64,000 bases of DNA from Xenophilus aerolatus (GCA_030418545.1 QAIB01000001.1:1054001-1118000); one strand, 5' to 3'. Positions 8,651-18,750 are shown, numbered from the stretch's first letter. Made by a program: numbers and translations. Notes: generated by a model not told the origin, from the sequence alone.

Positions 8651-9573
8651 GGTTTCCAGCGTGCGAGGAAGGCCAGCAGCACCTTGGCCGAGTTGTCGGC
8701 CGCCAGCCGCATGAAGGTGCCCATCTCGTTGGCGCCCTCGCCGCCGCCGGCCAGGTCGCTCAGCGAGCGGAAGGCGATGAAGGGCACGCCGTTGCTGTGC
8801 GCCACCATGCCCACAGCGGCGGTCTCCATGTCGAGCACGTTGGCTTGGAAGGTGCGGAAGGTGTATTCGCGAAATGCCGCGTTGTCCATGAAGGCCTGGC
8901 CGGACACGCCGTTGCCGCCGACCACGAGCTTCGGCTTGTGCGACAGGCAGGTGGTGCCGCTGCACGCGGCGAGTTCGACGGGCAGGTCGCGCGCCGCGGC
9001 CAGCATGGCCGGGTCGGCCTCGAACCAGAACTTCTTCGCCATGCCCGGCTGCGCGGCCGAGCGGAATTCGACCGGGCGCGGGAACATCATCCCGAAGTTG
9101 GGCAGCTTCGCGTCGTCGATGAAGGGGGGCACGGCATACCGGCCGGGCGCCGTTTCGCGTGCCATCAGCACCTCCAGGTACTGGCCCCACTGGGCCGGCA
9201 CCGTCACGTCGCCGATGTGCAGCTGCGGATTCACGCCACCCGCGATGCCGCTGAACACGATGTGGCTCACCTTGAAGCGGTCCAGCGCGAGCTGGGTGTT
9301 CATGGTGGCGTTGGTCATGCTGATGCCCGACAGGAACAGCAGCACCGGCCGGCCCTCCAGCGTGCCGGTGATGAATTCCACGCCGTTGATGCGCTGCGAC
9401 TGCGCACCCTGCAGCCGCTGGCGCAGCAGCACCAGCTCGGGCTCGAAGGCCGAGATGACGGCGATGCGCGGCTGCTGGACTTCGGGCCGGGCGGTGGCGA
9501 AGGGCGGCGTGCCGCAGCCCGCCAGCGCGAGGGCGACGAGGGCGGTGGCGAGGAATCGACGGACGAGGTCCAT
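8647..9573 (-). CDS. Lipoprotein of the purine nucleoside phosphorylase / MTA-SAH nucleosidase superfamily
   Basis: A 308-residue protein with a lipoprotein signal (LALAGC, Cys20) followed by a nucleosidase/phosphorylase fold: IAVISAFEPEL at the start, FSGIAGG in the middle, the nucleoside-binding NVLDMETAAVGMVAHSNG and the catalytic-Asp-like RSLSDLAGG near the end. Members of this superfamily cleave the glycosidic bond of nucleosides. A lipid-anchored copy inside a nucleoside ABC operon suggests that bases are released outside the inner membrane before uptake. This is inference; the domain could also act only in binding. It is coupled to the ATPase gene by GTGA. A 131-bp repeat-rich gap separates it from the binding-protein gene. 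Confidence 0.85.
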   Translation of the reverse strand: MDLVRRFLATALVALALAGCGTPPFATARPEVQQPRIAVISAFEPELVLLRQRLQGAQSQRINGVEFITGTLEGRPVLLFLSGISMTNATMNTQLALDRFKVSHIVFSGIAGGVNPQLHIGDVTVPAQWGQYLEVLMARETAPGRYAVPPFIDDAKLPNFGMMFPRPVEFRSAAQPGMAKKFWFEADPAMLAAARDLPVELAACSGTTCLSHKPKLVVGGNGVSGQAFMDNAAFREYTFRTFQANVLDMETAAVGMVAHSNGVPFIAFRSLSDLAGGGEGANEMGTFMRLAADNSAKVLLAFLARWKP

Positions 9574-9600
9574 GGTGGATCGGGTGGGAGGGCGGGCGCA

Positions 9601-9660
9601 GGGCTTCGACAGGCTCAGCCCGAACGGGGAACGGGGAACGGGGAACGGGAACCGGGAACG
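9601..9660. repeat. Dispersed repeat followed by GAACGGG heptamers
   Basis: The gap between the binding-protein and nucleosidase genes contains CTTCGACAGGCTCAGCCCG (9604-9622), a motif I recall as dispersed in many proteobacterial genomes, with GGGCT and AGCCC pairing across it. Immediately after it come four perfect GAACGGG units and degenerate copies up to 9660. The tandem units could vary in number by slippage. Confidence 0.7.
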
Positions 9661-9704
9661 AGGCCGGGGCAGAGGCGCCGGGCGGGGCGCCTCCCGGGAG
9701 GGGA

Positions 9705-10703
9705 CTACTTGCTCGACTTCGGCTGGCCGTCGTCCACCTTCACGGTGAACTTGCCGCCCAGGATCTCGGCCTCGCGGGCCTTGACCTTGGCCACGATGTC
9801 GGCCGGCACCTTCTTCTCGAATGTGCCCAGCGGCGCGAGCTCGGAGCCCTTGTACTTCATCATCGAGTAGATGCCGTAGTCCTCGGCCTTGAACTGGCCG
9901 TCCTTGACCAGCTTGAGCGCGCGGTCGATGCTCGGCTCCATGTTCCACAGCGCCGAGGCCACCACCGTGTCGGGGTACTTGTCCTGCGTGTTGATCACGT
10001 TGCCGATGGCCAGCACCTTGCGCTCCTTGGCCGCGTCGCTGACGCCGAAGCGCTCGGCATAAAGGATGTCGGCGCCCTTGTCGACCATGGCGAAGGCGGC
10101 TTCCTTGGCCTTGGGCGGGTCGAACCAGCTGTTGATGAAGCTCACGCTGAACTCGACCTTGGGGTTCACTTCCTTGGCGCCGGCCATGAAGGCGTTCATG
10201 AGACGGTTGACCTCCGGGATCGGGAAGCCGCCGACCATGCCGATCTTGTTCGACTTGGTCATGCCGCCGGCGATCATGCCGGTGAGATAGGCCGGCTCCT
10301 GGATGTAGTTGTCGAAGACGCTGAAGTTCGGCGCCTGCGGCTTGCCCGAGCTGCCCATGAGGAACATGGTCTTCGGGAAGTCCTTGGCCACCTTGCGCGC
10401 CGCCGCCTCGACGGCGAAGGCCTCGCCCACGATGAGCTGGTTGCCGGCGGTGGCGTACTCGCGAAGCACGCGCTCGTAGTCGGCGTTCGCCACGTTCTCT
10501 GTGGCCTTGTATTCGATCTCGCCGCGGGCCTCGGCGGCCTTGAGCGCCTTGTGGATGCGGCCCACCCATTGCTGCTCGAAAGGCACCGTGTAGACGGCGG
10601 CCACCTTGAGCTTGGCCTGCGCGAACGCGAACTGGGGCAGGCCCAGCGCCAGGGTGGCGGCCGCGGCGGCGGCGCCCAGGACCAGGGGACGGCGACGGAT
10701 CAT
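9705..10703 (-). CDS. BMP-family nucleoside-binding protein of ABC transporter
   Basis: A 332-residue periplasmic binding protein. A signal peptide with arginine-rich start (MIRRRP) and alanine-rich core ends at FAFAQA. No lipobox cysteine is present, so it should be soluble. The mature domain has the BMP/PnrA-like pattern: VAAVYTVPFEQQWVGRIH at the front, an AYLTGMIAG segment, IGMVGGFPIPEVNR and FINSWFDPPKAKEAA. BMP-family proteins bind nucleosides or related ligands and deliver them to the permease pair. It is the first gene of the reverse-strand operon running to 4964. The leader has a GAGGAGA ribosome-binding site and holds a palindromic repeat. Confidence 0.9.
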   Translation of the reverse strand: MIRRRPLVLGAAAAAATLALGLPQFAFAQAKLKVAAVYTVPFEQQWVGRIHKALKAAEARGEIEYKATENVANADYERVLREYATAGNQLIVGEAFAVEAAARKVAKDFPKTMFLMGSSGKPQAPNFSVFDNYIQEPAYLTGMIAGGMTKSNKIGMVGGFPIPEVNRLMNAFMAGAKEVNPKVEFSVSFINSWFDPPKAKEAAFAMVDKGADILYAERFGVSDAAKERKVLAIGNVINTQDKYPDTVVASALWNMEPSIDRALKLVKDGQFKAEDYGIYSMMKYKGSELAPLGTFEKKVPADIVAKVKAREAEILGGKFTVKVDDGQPKSSK

Positions 10704-10719
10704 CGAATCTCTCCTCGTT

Positions 10720-10783
10720 TGCTATGAAATGGATAGCTGCTCACGCAGGAAGCGTGCCGGCTGCAGCCCGAAACGGTCACTTG
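10720..10783 (+). repeat. GCTAT-ATAGC palindromic element (copy D)
   Basis: GCTAT-gaaatgg-ATAGC (10721-10737) is followed by a GC-rich segment ending GGCTGCAGCCCGAAACGG. It matches the layout of copies at 42183, 45671, 55183 and 57311. It lies directly upstream of the binding-protein ribosome-binding site, so it is probably in that gene's 5' leader. Confidence 0.75.
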
Positions 10784-10856
10784 TTCGACGTTCTGGTCGC
10801 CGCGGAGCAGGCCGTTCGGGAACATCCGCGGAACCGGCCATGCCGGGCCGCTGGAT

Positions 10857-10914
10857 GTGCCCCCTCGCAGGGGGTTGCCGGAGCGACACGCAGTGCGCGC
10901 AGGCTGGGGTGGGG
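10857..10914. repeat. CCCCCT-GGGGG element after upp
   Basis: GCCCCCTCGCAGGGGG forms a short strong hairpin, followed by GGAGCGACACGC and GCGCGCAGG up to the upp stop. A similarly built sequence follows dapD at 58827-58880. Together with copy D it fills most of the 211-bp gap 10704-10914. It may end the upp transcript, but no T run is seen. Confidence 0.45.
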
Positions 10915-11544
<630 letters not shown>

Positions 11545-11601
11545 TGGGTGTCGGAGAAAAATCGTTGTTGTGCGAACGCGCGGGCCGAGTGTGCCAGTGC
11601 G

Positions 11602-13004
11602 TCAGAAGACTGTGCCGTCGCTCTCGATCTTCAGCGGTGGCGTGCCCCCACGCAAGCGCTGGGCCAGGGCACGGCCCGCGGCCCAGGTGCCGCCTTCGAG
11701 CACGCAGGCCAGGGGCATGTCGGCTTCGTCCCGCTGCAGGTTCTTGCGCACCAGCGGCGCCAGCTCGTCGAGCAGCGCCACGGTGAGCGCGCGCCACTCG
11801 ACGATGAACTCGTCGCCCACGCGCCAGGTCTTCTCGAGGAAGGCCGGGTCCTGCGGCACGAGCACGCCGCTGTCGAGCAGCAGCCCGCCGTTGCGGTACT
11901 CGGGCAGGGCCGTGAGGCGGTCGATGCCGCGCACCTGAACGCCGGCCCATTCGAAGGGCTCGATGAGCGAATAGGTGAGCCACTGCGAGAGCTTGTGGAA
12001 GGGCATCCAGCCGTTGGTGAGCCCCGGGCCCTGCACGGCGCTGTGGCGCCAGCAGTCGCCCAGCGCCAGGGCCGGGTCGCCGCCGCCGGGCAGCACGTCG
12101 CTGCCGTCCGCGGCCAGGCTGTCGACCCGGTTGGCCGCCGGCCAGATCGAGGACAGCGACATCAGCAACTGCGTGAGGATGCCATGCGCCTCGATGTCGG
12201 CCGTGGGCGGAATGGCCGCGCCGTCGGGCGAGACGAGCATGTCGAACAGCCCGCCCGGACGCTGCACCGCGGTGCCGAAGACCTCGGGCTGTTCCGACAG
12301 CACCTCGCCCAGTCGCCGCAGCAGGATGGTGCGGCCGGTCAGGCCCACCAGCGGGTTCACCTCGCTGGCCTGGAAGGCCTGCGCCAGCCGGTCGCCCACC
12401 AGGGCGCGCAGGCCGGCGGCGTCGGCCTGCAGCGGCCGGTCGGGGTCGGAAGAGAACAGGCCGCTCGTGAAGGCGTGGAAGCTGGCCACGCCCAGCCCTT
12501 CGGAGCGCGAGAAGCGCTGGCCGCTGGCGGATTCGGTGTAGTGCCAGTCGGGGCCGGCACCGGCATCGAGCAGGACGCTGACCACCACCAGGTCGATGTG
12601 GGCCTTGGCCCGTTCGCGCGGGGTCGCGCCTTCGAGCAGGGCGTCGAGTTGCGCGAGGCGGTCGACGCCGCCGGCCTCGAAATGGCGCCAGCGGCTGTGG
12701 TAGGGGATGGGGCCCCAGTCGTAGCGGTCGCGCGTGACCTCGGCCACCTCGCGGGCCGCGTCTTCCAGCGCATTGGCGTCGCCGACGCGGAACCACGTCG
12801 ACTCTCCACGCCGGGCCCGCGCCAGCAGGGCGGCCGCGCGGGTGCGGATGGCGTCGGTGGTGCGCAGGTAGGCCGCCGCCGCGGCGGGTTGGGTGGCGTC
12901 GGGGACGAACTCCACCGCCGGGTCGACATGGCCCTGCGCGTCGGCAGAGCGCACGGCCGGGTTGTGGGTCGGGCGATCGGGGTCGATGCCGTAGATGTCC
13001 TGCG

Positions 13005-13008
<4 letters not shown>
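11602..13008 (-). CDS. URC4-like protein (DUF1688), uracil catabolism
   Basis: A 468-residue protein that I assign to the DUF1688/URC4 family on its overall pattern (YLRTTDAIRTRAAALL at residues 49-64, GVASFHAFTSGLFS, NGGLLLDSGVLVP, and a late VLEGGTWAAGR) and its context. URC4 is needed for the URC uracil-degradation route described in the yeast Lachancea kluyveri; its exact reaction is unsettled to my knowledge. The ATG at 13008 overlaps the stop of the URC1-like gene as ATGA, and upp follows 57 bp later, so all three should be co-transcribed. The frame runs further upstream through the URC1-like gene, but that extension is a shadow. Family assignment is strong from gene order and moderate from sequence alone. 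Confidence 0.8.
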
Positions 13009-14357
<1,349 letters not shown>

Positions 14358-14436
14358 TGCAGGCCCTCAAAAAACACAATGTAGCGAGTGCCCCCGGGGC
14401 TGGCAAGCAGGCCGTTTCGCCTTTCGGCGTATGCGG

Positions 14437-14470
14437 CTTCCGGGCGCCTTGCGGCGCCCGCAGCCGGAAG
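14437..14470. terminator. Hairpin downstream of doxX
   Basis: CTTCCGGGCGCC-TTGC-GGCGCCC followed by CCGGAAG forms a two-part stem with a small bulge. It lies about 60 bp past the doxX stop on the minus strand and upstream of the urc1 start. No T run follows on either strand, so termination is only possible. Confidence 0.35.
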
Positions 14471-14515
14471 TGCGATCGGCCCACAGCGCATGCCCGCCGG
14501 GCGCTGCGGCCGAAT

Positions 14516-14533
14516 TCGTCACATTCGTTACGA
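14516..14533. repeat. 18-bp imperfect palindrome TCGTCAC...TTACGA
   Basis: TCGTCACATTCGTTACGA overlaps the doxX stop codon. A sequence matching at 15 of 18 positions and forming a perfect 7-bp dyad lies at 34668-34685, just past another reverse-strand gene end. The function is unknown. Confidence 0.4.
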
Positions 14534-14995
14534 TCGGTCGATGCGCAGCAGGCGGTCCACCGACAGCCGCCCGCCGCCGCGGCCCACCAGGTACAGCAGC
14601 AAGCCCGCCCACGAGAGGTGGGTCGGCCAGGCGTCGGGATACACGAAGACCTGGATCACCGCCGTCATGCCCAGCAGCGCGAGCGCGGCGAAGCGCGTGA
14701 ACAGGCCCAGCACCAGCAGGATCGGAAACGCGTGCTCGGCGTACGCGGCGAGATGCGCGCCGATCTCCGGCGGCAGCAGCGGCAGCCGGTATTCGGTGCG
14801 GAACAGCTCGATCGCGCCGTCGGTGACGTGCAGCCAGCCGTCGACCTTGGTGCGACCCGAGAGCCAGAAGATGGCGCCGATGGCGACGCGGTCGACCAGC
14901 GCCAGCAGGTCGTGCGGCACCAGGGCGCCCAGGCGCCGGGTGACGCGGTCCAAGGCGCCGGAAGGGGCGGTCGTGGTGTGGACGGTGGATTTCAT
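14528..14995 (-). CDS. DoxX-family membrane protein of the buf/hvf operon
   Basis: A 155-residue protein with four predicted membrane segments and DoxX-family features: a first helix with AIFWLSGRTKV, the AHLAAYAEHAFPILLVLGLFTRF segment, and YPDAWPTHLSWAGLLLYLVGRGGG. DoxX proteins are small quinone-pool-linked or redox membrane proteins. They often end MNIO/bufferin-type operons (HvfD position). The start at 14995 overlaps the previous stop as ATGA, so translation is coupled to the DUF2063 gene. Its precise job in the locus is not established. Confidence 0.85.
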   Translation of the reverse strand: MKSTVHTTTAPSGALDRVTRRLGALVPHDLLALVDRVAIGAIFWLSGRTKVDGWLHVTDGAIELFRTEYRLPLLPPEIGAHLAAYAEHAFPILLVLGLFTRFAALALLGMTAVIQVFVYPDAWPTHLSWAGLLLYLVGRGGGRLSVDRLLRIDRS

Positions 14996-15765
14996 GGTGG
15001 GCTCCCGATTGAAGTGGTGAACGCGCGGGCCTGCAGCAGTCGGGCGAGCAGGGCCGCGAGTTCGGTGTCGGGGTGGGTGTCGAGCGCCGCTGCGGCGGCC
15101 TCGCCCAGGCTGTCGCCGCGCGCGCAAGCGTCGAGGAAGACGCAGCCGCCGACGGGCAAGGGCTGCCAGATCACTTCGCCGATCGGCCGTGTGAGCAACG
15201 TGGCTTCGCCTGCCCACTCCACGGCTTCGAGCGCTGCCAGGGCGGCCGCATCGCCGCTGCGATTGGCCGACCAGATGCTGTGCAGAGGCAAGGTGTCGGA
15301 CGCGTGCCAGCGCGTTGCGGGGTGCGGTGGCAGGCGCAGGCCCGCCAGCGCTTCCGGCGGCAGCCCGGCCAGTGCATCGGCCGGCAGCACGGGCGCGTCG
15401 GCAGCGGTGTGCGATGCGGTCCACAGCCGGTCGAGCGTCGCAACGCCGGGCAGGTAGGGCAGCGTGTCGCCGGCCAGATCGGCCAGCGTGTCGGCGAAGC
15501 CTTCGCCGTAGTGCAGCAGGCAGGCGTCGCGCGGCGGATGCTCGCCCAGATGGCGGGCGGCGGCTGCGCGCAACCAGTCGCGGCCCACCAGCCGCGCCAC
15601 GGCAGGGAAGTTGGCCTCCAGTGCATCGATGCAGCCCTTGTGGACGGTGTTGCGATACACCGCGAAGCCGGGTTGCCGGGCCCAGTCGGGTGCGGCGCCG
15701 CCTGCGAACTCGTCGGCGAACAACGAGGCGACGAAAGCCTGCTCGAAGGCGCCCAGGGCGGTCAT
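14992..15765 (-). CDS. bufC: DUF2063 protein, MNIO partner (BufC/HvfC-like)
   Basis: A 257-residue protein with the DUF2063 N-terminal pattern: [42 protein letters not shown], then a [18 protein letters not shown] segment. In bufferin biosynthesis, the DUF2063 partner binds the precursor and forms a complex with the MNIO enzyme encoded next door (here 15762-16604). The start at 15765 overlaps the MNIO gene stop as ATGA. The gene order precursor, MNIO, DUF2063, DoxX matches the known type of locus. The older annotation as DNA-binding is probably wrong in this setting. Confidence 0.87.
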   Translation of the reverse strand: MTALGAFEQAFVASLFADEFAGGAAPDWARQPGFAVYRNTVHKGCIDALEANFPAVARLVGRDWLRAAAARHLGEHPPRDACLLHYGEGFADTLADLAGDTLPYLPGVATLDRLWTASHTAADAPVLPADALAGLPPEALAGLRLPPHPATRWHASDTLPLHSIWSANRSGDAAALAALEAVEWAGEATLLTRPIGEVIWQPLPVGGCVFLDACARGDSLGEAAAAALDTHPDTELAALLARLLQARAFTTSIGSPP

Positions 15766-16604
15766 GCCGGCACCCCTGCAGCGAGGCTGTCGATGATGGC
15801 TGCCGCTTGCCCGCGCTCGGCCATGAGTTCGTCGAAGGACGGCACGTTGCCGTCGCGTTCGACCAGCGTCGGCCGCGGCCCGGCGCGCTCGACGAAGTGC
15901 GTGTACAGCGACCACACGGCCGGTGCCACCGGTGCATCGTGTGAGTCGATCAGCAGCGCCTCGCCATGCACAGGGTCGGCCGTGTGGCCGGCCAGGTGGA
16001 TCTCCATCACGGCTTCGGCCGGAAAGCGATCGAGGTAGCGGGCGGCATCGAAGCCGAGGTTGCGCGCCGAGACATGCACGTTGTTGATGTCCAGCAGCAG
16101 CCCGCAGCCGCTGCGGCGCGCCAGCTCGCGCAGGAAGTCGGTCTCTTCCCAGTCGTGGCCGGGCAGCTGCAGGTAGTGCGAGGGGTTCTCGATCGCGATG
16201 CGGCGGCCGAGGGCCTGCTGCACCTGGTCGACGTGCGCGACCATGCGGCGCAACAGCGCATGCGTGCGCGGGCAGGGCAGCAGGTCGGGCAGATAGCTTC
16301 CATCGAAGCGCGACCAGGCCAGGTGCTCCGACACCAGCGCGGGTTCGAGGCGTCGCACCAGGGCCGCGAGCCGCTGCAGTTGCCGCGCATCGGGCGGCGC
16401 CTCGCCCGCGAGCGAGAGCGACACGCTGTGCAGCGACAGCGGATGCTGGCGGCGGATCGCCTCCAGCCAGGCCAGGCGCGGTCCGCCCGCCACGCTGTAG
16501 TTCTCCGGATGGACCTCGAACCAGAGCCCCGGCGTACGCGCTGCGAGCGCGGCGTCGAAGTGCTCGGGCTTGAGACCCAGGCCGGCGGACAACAGTGCGG
16601 ACAT
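15762..16604 (-). CDS. bufB: MNIO-family (DUF692) RiPP-modifying enzyme, BufB/HvfB-like
   Basis: A 280-residue TIM-barrel protein of DUF692, now called multinuclear non-heme iron oxidases. Family motifs are [11 protein letters not shown] at residues 26-36, [42 protein letters not shown] and EIHLAGHT, which supply the His/Asp/Glu metal ligands. MNIOs of this group convert cysteines of short peptides into oxazolone/thioamide or thiooxazole groups. The immediate upstream gene is a DUF2282 precursor with four cysteines, so that peptide is the likely substrate. Length and motif order are normal. The gene lies 16 bp after the precursor gene. Confidence 0.93.
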   Translation of the reverse strand: MSALLSAGLGLKPEHFDAALAARTPGLWFEVHPENYSVAGGPRLAWLEAIRRQHPLSLHSVSLSLAGEAPPDARQLQRLAALVRRLEPALVSEHLAWSRFDGSYLPDLLPCPRTHALLRRMVAHVDQVQQALGRRIAIENPSHYLQLPGHDWEETDFLRELARRSGCGLLLDINNVHVSARNLGFDAARYLDRFPAEAVMEIHLAGHTADPVHGEALLIDSHDAPVAPAVWSLYTHFVERAGPRPTLVERDGNVPSFDELMAERGQAAAIIDSLAAGVPA

Positions 16605-16620
16605 GGCGGACTCGGGACGA

Positions 16621-16908
16621 TCAGGACTTGATCGGCGTCAGCGAGCCGGTGCCCTTGGGCGTCTTGATGGTGGTGCAGGTGCCGGCGGGCACGTTCTTCC
16701 AGGCATTGCCCTGGTAGTCCATCTTCGAGGTGCCGGCGCAGGTGGTGCCGGGGCCGGCCGCGCAGTCGTTCTTGCCGGCCATGGAGACGCCGTAGCACTT
16801 CTCCATGCTGGCCATCTTGTCGGCCATGGGCTTGTCTTGTGCCATGGCGGCGCCGCTGGCGAGGGCAGCGAGGGCGAGGGTGGTGATGGCGAGGCTGCGT
16901 TGGGTCAT
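16621..16908 (-). CDS. bufA: DUF2282 bufferin-type RiPP precursor
   Basis: A 95-residue peptide with a Sec-type signal peptide ([10 protein letters not shown]...GAAMA before QDKPM) and a mature part with four cysteines in [21 protein letters not shown] and GTCTTIK. This is the DUF2282/BufA1 layout. In Caulobacter, bufferins of this type are modified by BufB/BufC, exported, and bind copper. Here the precursor heads bufA-bufB-bufC-doxX on the minus strand. A strong AAGGAG ribosome-binding site lies 6 bp before the ATG at 16908. The spacing of cysteines 2 and 3 is extended by the GPGTT segment. Metal binding is inferred from the family. Confidence 0.92.
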   Translation of the reverse strand: MTQRSLAITTLALAALASGAAMAQDKPMADKMASMEKCYGVSMAGKNDCAAGPGTTCAGTSKMDYQGNAWKNVPAGTCTTIKTPKGTGSLTPIKS

Positions 16909-16976
16909 GGGAACTCCTTGAGAGGGTGGATAACGAAGGGATCGATGAACCTGCCGGCCGGCGCGGTCCTTCCTAG

Positions 16977-17003
16977 TTCGGGCCTTCGCGCCGGCCGGGT
17001 TAC
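16977..17003 (-). promoter_or_regulatory. Predicted ECF (SigF-type) promoter of bufABC-doxX
   Basis: Read on the minus strand, GTAACC (17003-16998) is followed 17 bases later by CGAA (16980-16977). This matches the GTAACC-n16-CGAA type promoter reported, as I recall it, for Caulobacter SigF, within one base of spacing. Transcription would start about 60 bases before the bufA ATG. The -35 lies in one arm of an inverted repeat. Confidence 0.7.
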
Positions 17004-17054
17004 AGCGGCGTGCACAATCGCGCCGAAAAATTCCAGCGCGGCCGCTGTAACCCG
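16996..17054. repeat. 14-bp perfect inverted repeat carrying both divergent -35 elements
   Basis: CGGGTTACAGCGGC (16996-17009) and its exact reverse complement GCCGCTGTAACCCG (17041-17054) are separated by 31 bp. Each arm contains one GTAACC box. The flank conserved beyond the hexamer (GCCGCTGTAACCCG) is longer than a sigma factor alone would need. Confidence 0.85.
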
Positions 17055-17072
17055 TCGGTGCCATGCCACGAA
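17047..17072 (+). promoter_or_regulatory. Predicted autoregulated ECF promoter of the sigma/anti-sigma pair
   Basis: GTAACC (17047-17052), exactly 16 bases, then CGAA (17069-17072). This equals the SigF-type consensus I recall. Because it overlaps the upstream ATG at 17063, that ATG cannot be the start of the sigma factor if this promoter is used; the next in-frame ATG at 17096 fits. Confidence 0.7.
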
Positions 17073-17095
17073 CAACACCTACAAGCCAGTCCCCG

Positions 17096-17644
17096 ATGAG
17101 CGAGGTCGAGACGCAGTTGCGCGGCCTGTTCGTGCGTGGCCTGCAGGGAGATGCCGCCGCCTACCGCGACTGCCTGCAGCAGTTGGCGCGGCATCTGCGC
17201 GCCTTTCTTGCCAGGCGCCTCTTCGGCTGGCCCGATGATGTGGAAGACCTCGTCCAGGAATGCCTGCTCGCCATGCACAACCAGCGCCACACCTACCAGA
17301 GCGACCAGCCGCTGACGGCCTGGGCGCATGCGATCGCGCGCTACAAGCTCATCGACCTGCTGCGCGCGAAGTCGGTGCGCGAGGCGCTGCACGAGCCGCT
17401 GGATGACGAGATGGAGCTGTTTGCCGACTCGGCCACCGAGGCCAGCGATGCGCGGCGCGACGTGCAGGGCCTGCTGGCCGAACTGCCCGACCGGCACCGG
17501 CTGCCGATCGTGCACGTCAAGCTCGAGGGCCTGTCCGTCGCCGAGACCGCGAAGCTCACCGGCATGTCGGAATCGGCGGTCAAGGTCGGCATCCACCGCG
17601 GCCTGAAGGCGCTGGCCGCGCGCATGCGCAAGGACACGACGTGA
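17096..17644 (+). CDS. sigF: ECF RNA polymerase sigma factor, SigF-like
   Basis: A 182-residue sigma-70 family factor of ECF size. Region 2 is around residues 10-80 with the [22 protein letters not shown] and [16 protein letters not shown] segments. Region 4 is at the C-terminus with [40 protein letters not shown] as helix-turn-helix. It should direct RNA polymerase to the GTAACC/CGAA sites next to it. The start at 17096 is preferred over 17063 because the latter lies within the predicted promoter. The last codon overlaps the GTG start of the anti-sigma gene. Gene order and family match Caulobacter SigF-NrsF, which control a bufferin operon under metal stress. Confidence 0.9.
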   Translation: MSEVETQLRGLFVRGLQGDAAAYRDCLQQLARHLRAFLARRLFGWPDDVEDLVQECLLAMHNQRHTYQSDQPLTAWAHAIARYKLIDLLRAKSVREALHEPLDDEMELFADSATEASDARRDVQGLLAELPDRHRLPIVHVKLEGLSVAETAKLTGMSESAVKVGIHRGLKALAARMRKDTT

Positions 17645-18282
17645 AGACCGACGATTTCGTCGCCATGCTGGCGGCCGGCGCCGAGCCCGTGCCGCGCCGC
17701 GCGGTGAGCCGCCGCCTGTGGTGGGCGCTGGGCCTGAGCCTGCCGATGGCGCTGGCCATCATGCAGACCGAGTACGGCGTGCGCCGGGACCTGGTGCAGG
17801 CGATGTTCTGGCCCATGTTCTGGGTCAAGGTGCTGATGCCCGCCTGCATCGGCGTGGCCGGCTACGTGATGGTGCAGCGCCTGGCGCGCCCGGGCGTGGC
17901 GGTGCGCCGCGCATGGCTCGGCGTGGCGCTGCCGGTCCTCGCGGTCTGGGTGCTGGCGGGCGTGGCGTGGGCGACGATGCCCGAGACGGCGCGCATGCCG
18001 GCCCTCATGGGCCGCACCTGGCGCACCTGCGTCTTCAACATCGCCCTGATCTCTTTGCCGATGTTCGTGGCCGCGCTGCTGGCGTTGCGCGGCCTGGCGC
18101 CGACGCGGCCGGCCGCTGCCGGCGCGGCAGCCGGCGCGCTGGCCGCGGGGGCGGGCGCGGCCGTGTATGCGCTGCATTGCCCGGAACTGACGGCGCCGTT
18201 CCTGGCGGTGTGGTACGTGCTGGGGATGGCGCTGCCGATGCTCGTCGGGGCGCTGATCGGGCCGCGCGTGTTGCGCTGGTAG
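17641..18282 (+). CDS. nrsF: NrsF-type anti-sigma factor (DUF1109)
   Basis: A 213-residue integral membrane protein with about six hydrophobic segments and a short cytoplasmic N-terminus ([22 protein letters not shown]) that resembles the sigma-binding part of DUF1109 proteins. Two conserved-looking cysteines lie in membrane-proximal positions (WRTCVFN and LHCPEL), similar to the cysteine pair said to sense metals in Caulobacter NrsF; another lies in MPACIGV. The start is GTG at 17641, overlapping the sigma stop (GTGA). It should hold the sigma factor at the membrane until cysteine modification releases it. That mechanism is inferred from the family. Confidence 0.88.
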   Translation: MKTDDFVAMLAAGAEPVPRRAVSRRLWWALGLSLPMALAIMQTEYGVRRDLVQAMFWPMFWVKVLMPACIGVAGYVMVQRLARPGVAVRRAWLGVALPVLAVWVLAGVAWATMPETARMPALMGRTWRTCVFNIALISLPMFVAALLALRGLAPTRPAAAGAAAGALAAGAGAAVYALHCPELTAPFLAVWYVLGMALPMLVGALIGPRVLRW

Positions 18283-18366
18283 CCGGCAAGTGGTGCACGG
18301 GATGGCTTCCCACAGCTGGCTCGCGGCGCCGAGGCCAGGCTTGCTGCCACTGGTCGCAAACGAGAT

Positions 18367-18705
18367 ATGAAACTGCTCATCGTCGTTGCCGTGGCGTCTG
18401 GGCTGGCCGCTTGTTCGCCAGCGCCCTCCGAGGCTCCAGGCGCGCCTTCGGCCTCGCCTCCAATCCACACTCCCGCCACCGCGGCGCTGCAGGCACCAGC
18501 CGGCTCTCCGCGGGACTGCCAGGCCTACATGGACCGCGTGCAGAGCTGTGTTGCGCGCCAGCGGGGCGCGATTGCAGAGGCGGTGCGTGCCGGTCCCGAA
18601 CAGACCCAGGTTGCCTGGGCCGGCCTGCCGCGAGCGGAGCGCGCCGAGGCTTGCAAGACCTCGCTCGTGGCCTTTGCCGCCCAGGCGCCGGCGCTGGGAT
18701 GCTGA
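18367..18705 (+). CDS. Small cysteine-containing lipoprotein of unknown function
   Basis: A 112-residue predicted lipoprotein: MKLLIVVAVASG then lipobox L-A-A-C with Cys16, a proline/alanine-rich linker of about 35 residues, and a small domain with four further cysteines (PRDCQAY, VQSCVAR, AEACKTS and a terminal GC). The cysteine number suggests two disulfides in the periplasm. I do not recognise the family. It follows nrsF by 84 bp on the same strand and could be part of the metal-stress unit, but an independent transcript is equally possible. No strong ribosome-binding site is seen before the ATG. Confidence 0.65.
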   Translation: MKLLIVVAVASGLAACSPAPSEAPGAPSASPPIHTPATAALQAPAGSPRDCQAYMDRVQSCVARQRGAIAEAVRAGPEQTQVAWAGLPRAERAEACKTSLVAFAAQAPALGC

Positions 18706-18750
18706 CGCCGCAGGAGTGCTTGGTGCGGAGGCCCCGGGATCGCCGCCGGC

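Noticed and set aside
9622-9660. Possible CRISPR-like array
   Set aside because: Units are 7 bp, contiguous, with no spacers; no cas genes in the window.
7109-9748. Forward open frame of 879 codons antisense to the ABC ATPase and nucleosidase genes
   Set aside because: Its translation is histidine/arginine-rich without family motifs, while the reverse strand holds clear Walker motifs and overlaps.
17063-17095. Upstream ATG as start of the ECF sigma factor
   Set aside because: It lies within the predicted promoter spacer; 17096 fits the promoter and family N-terminus.
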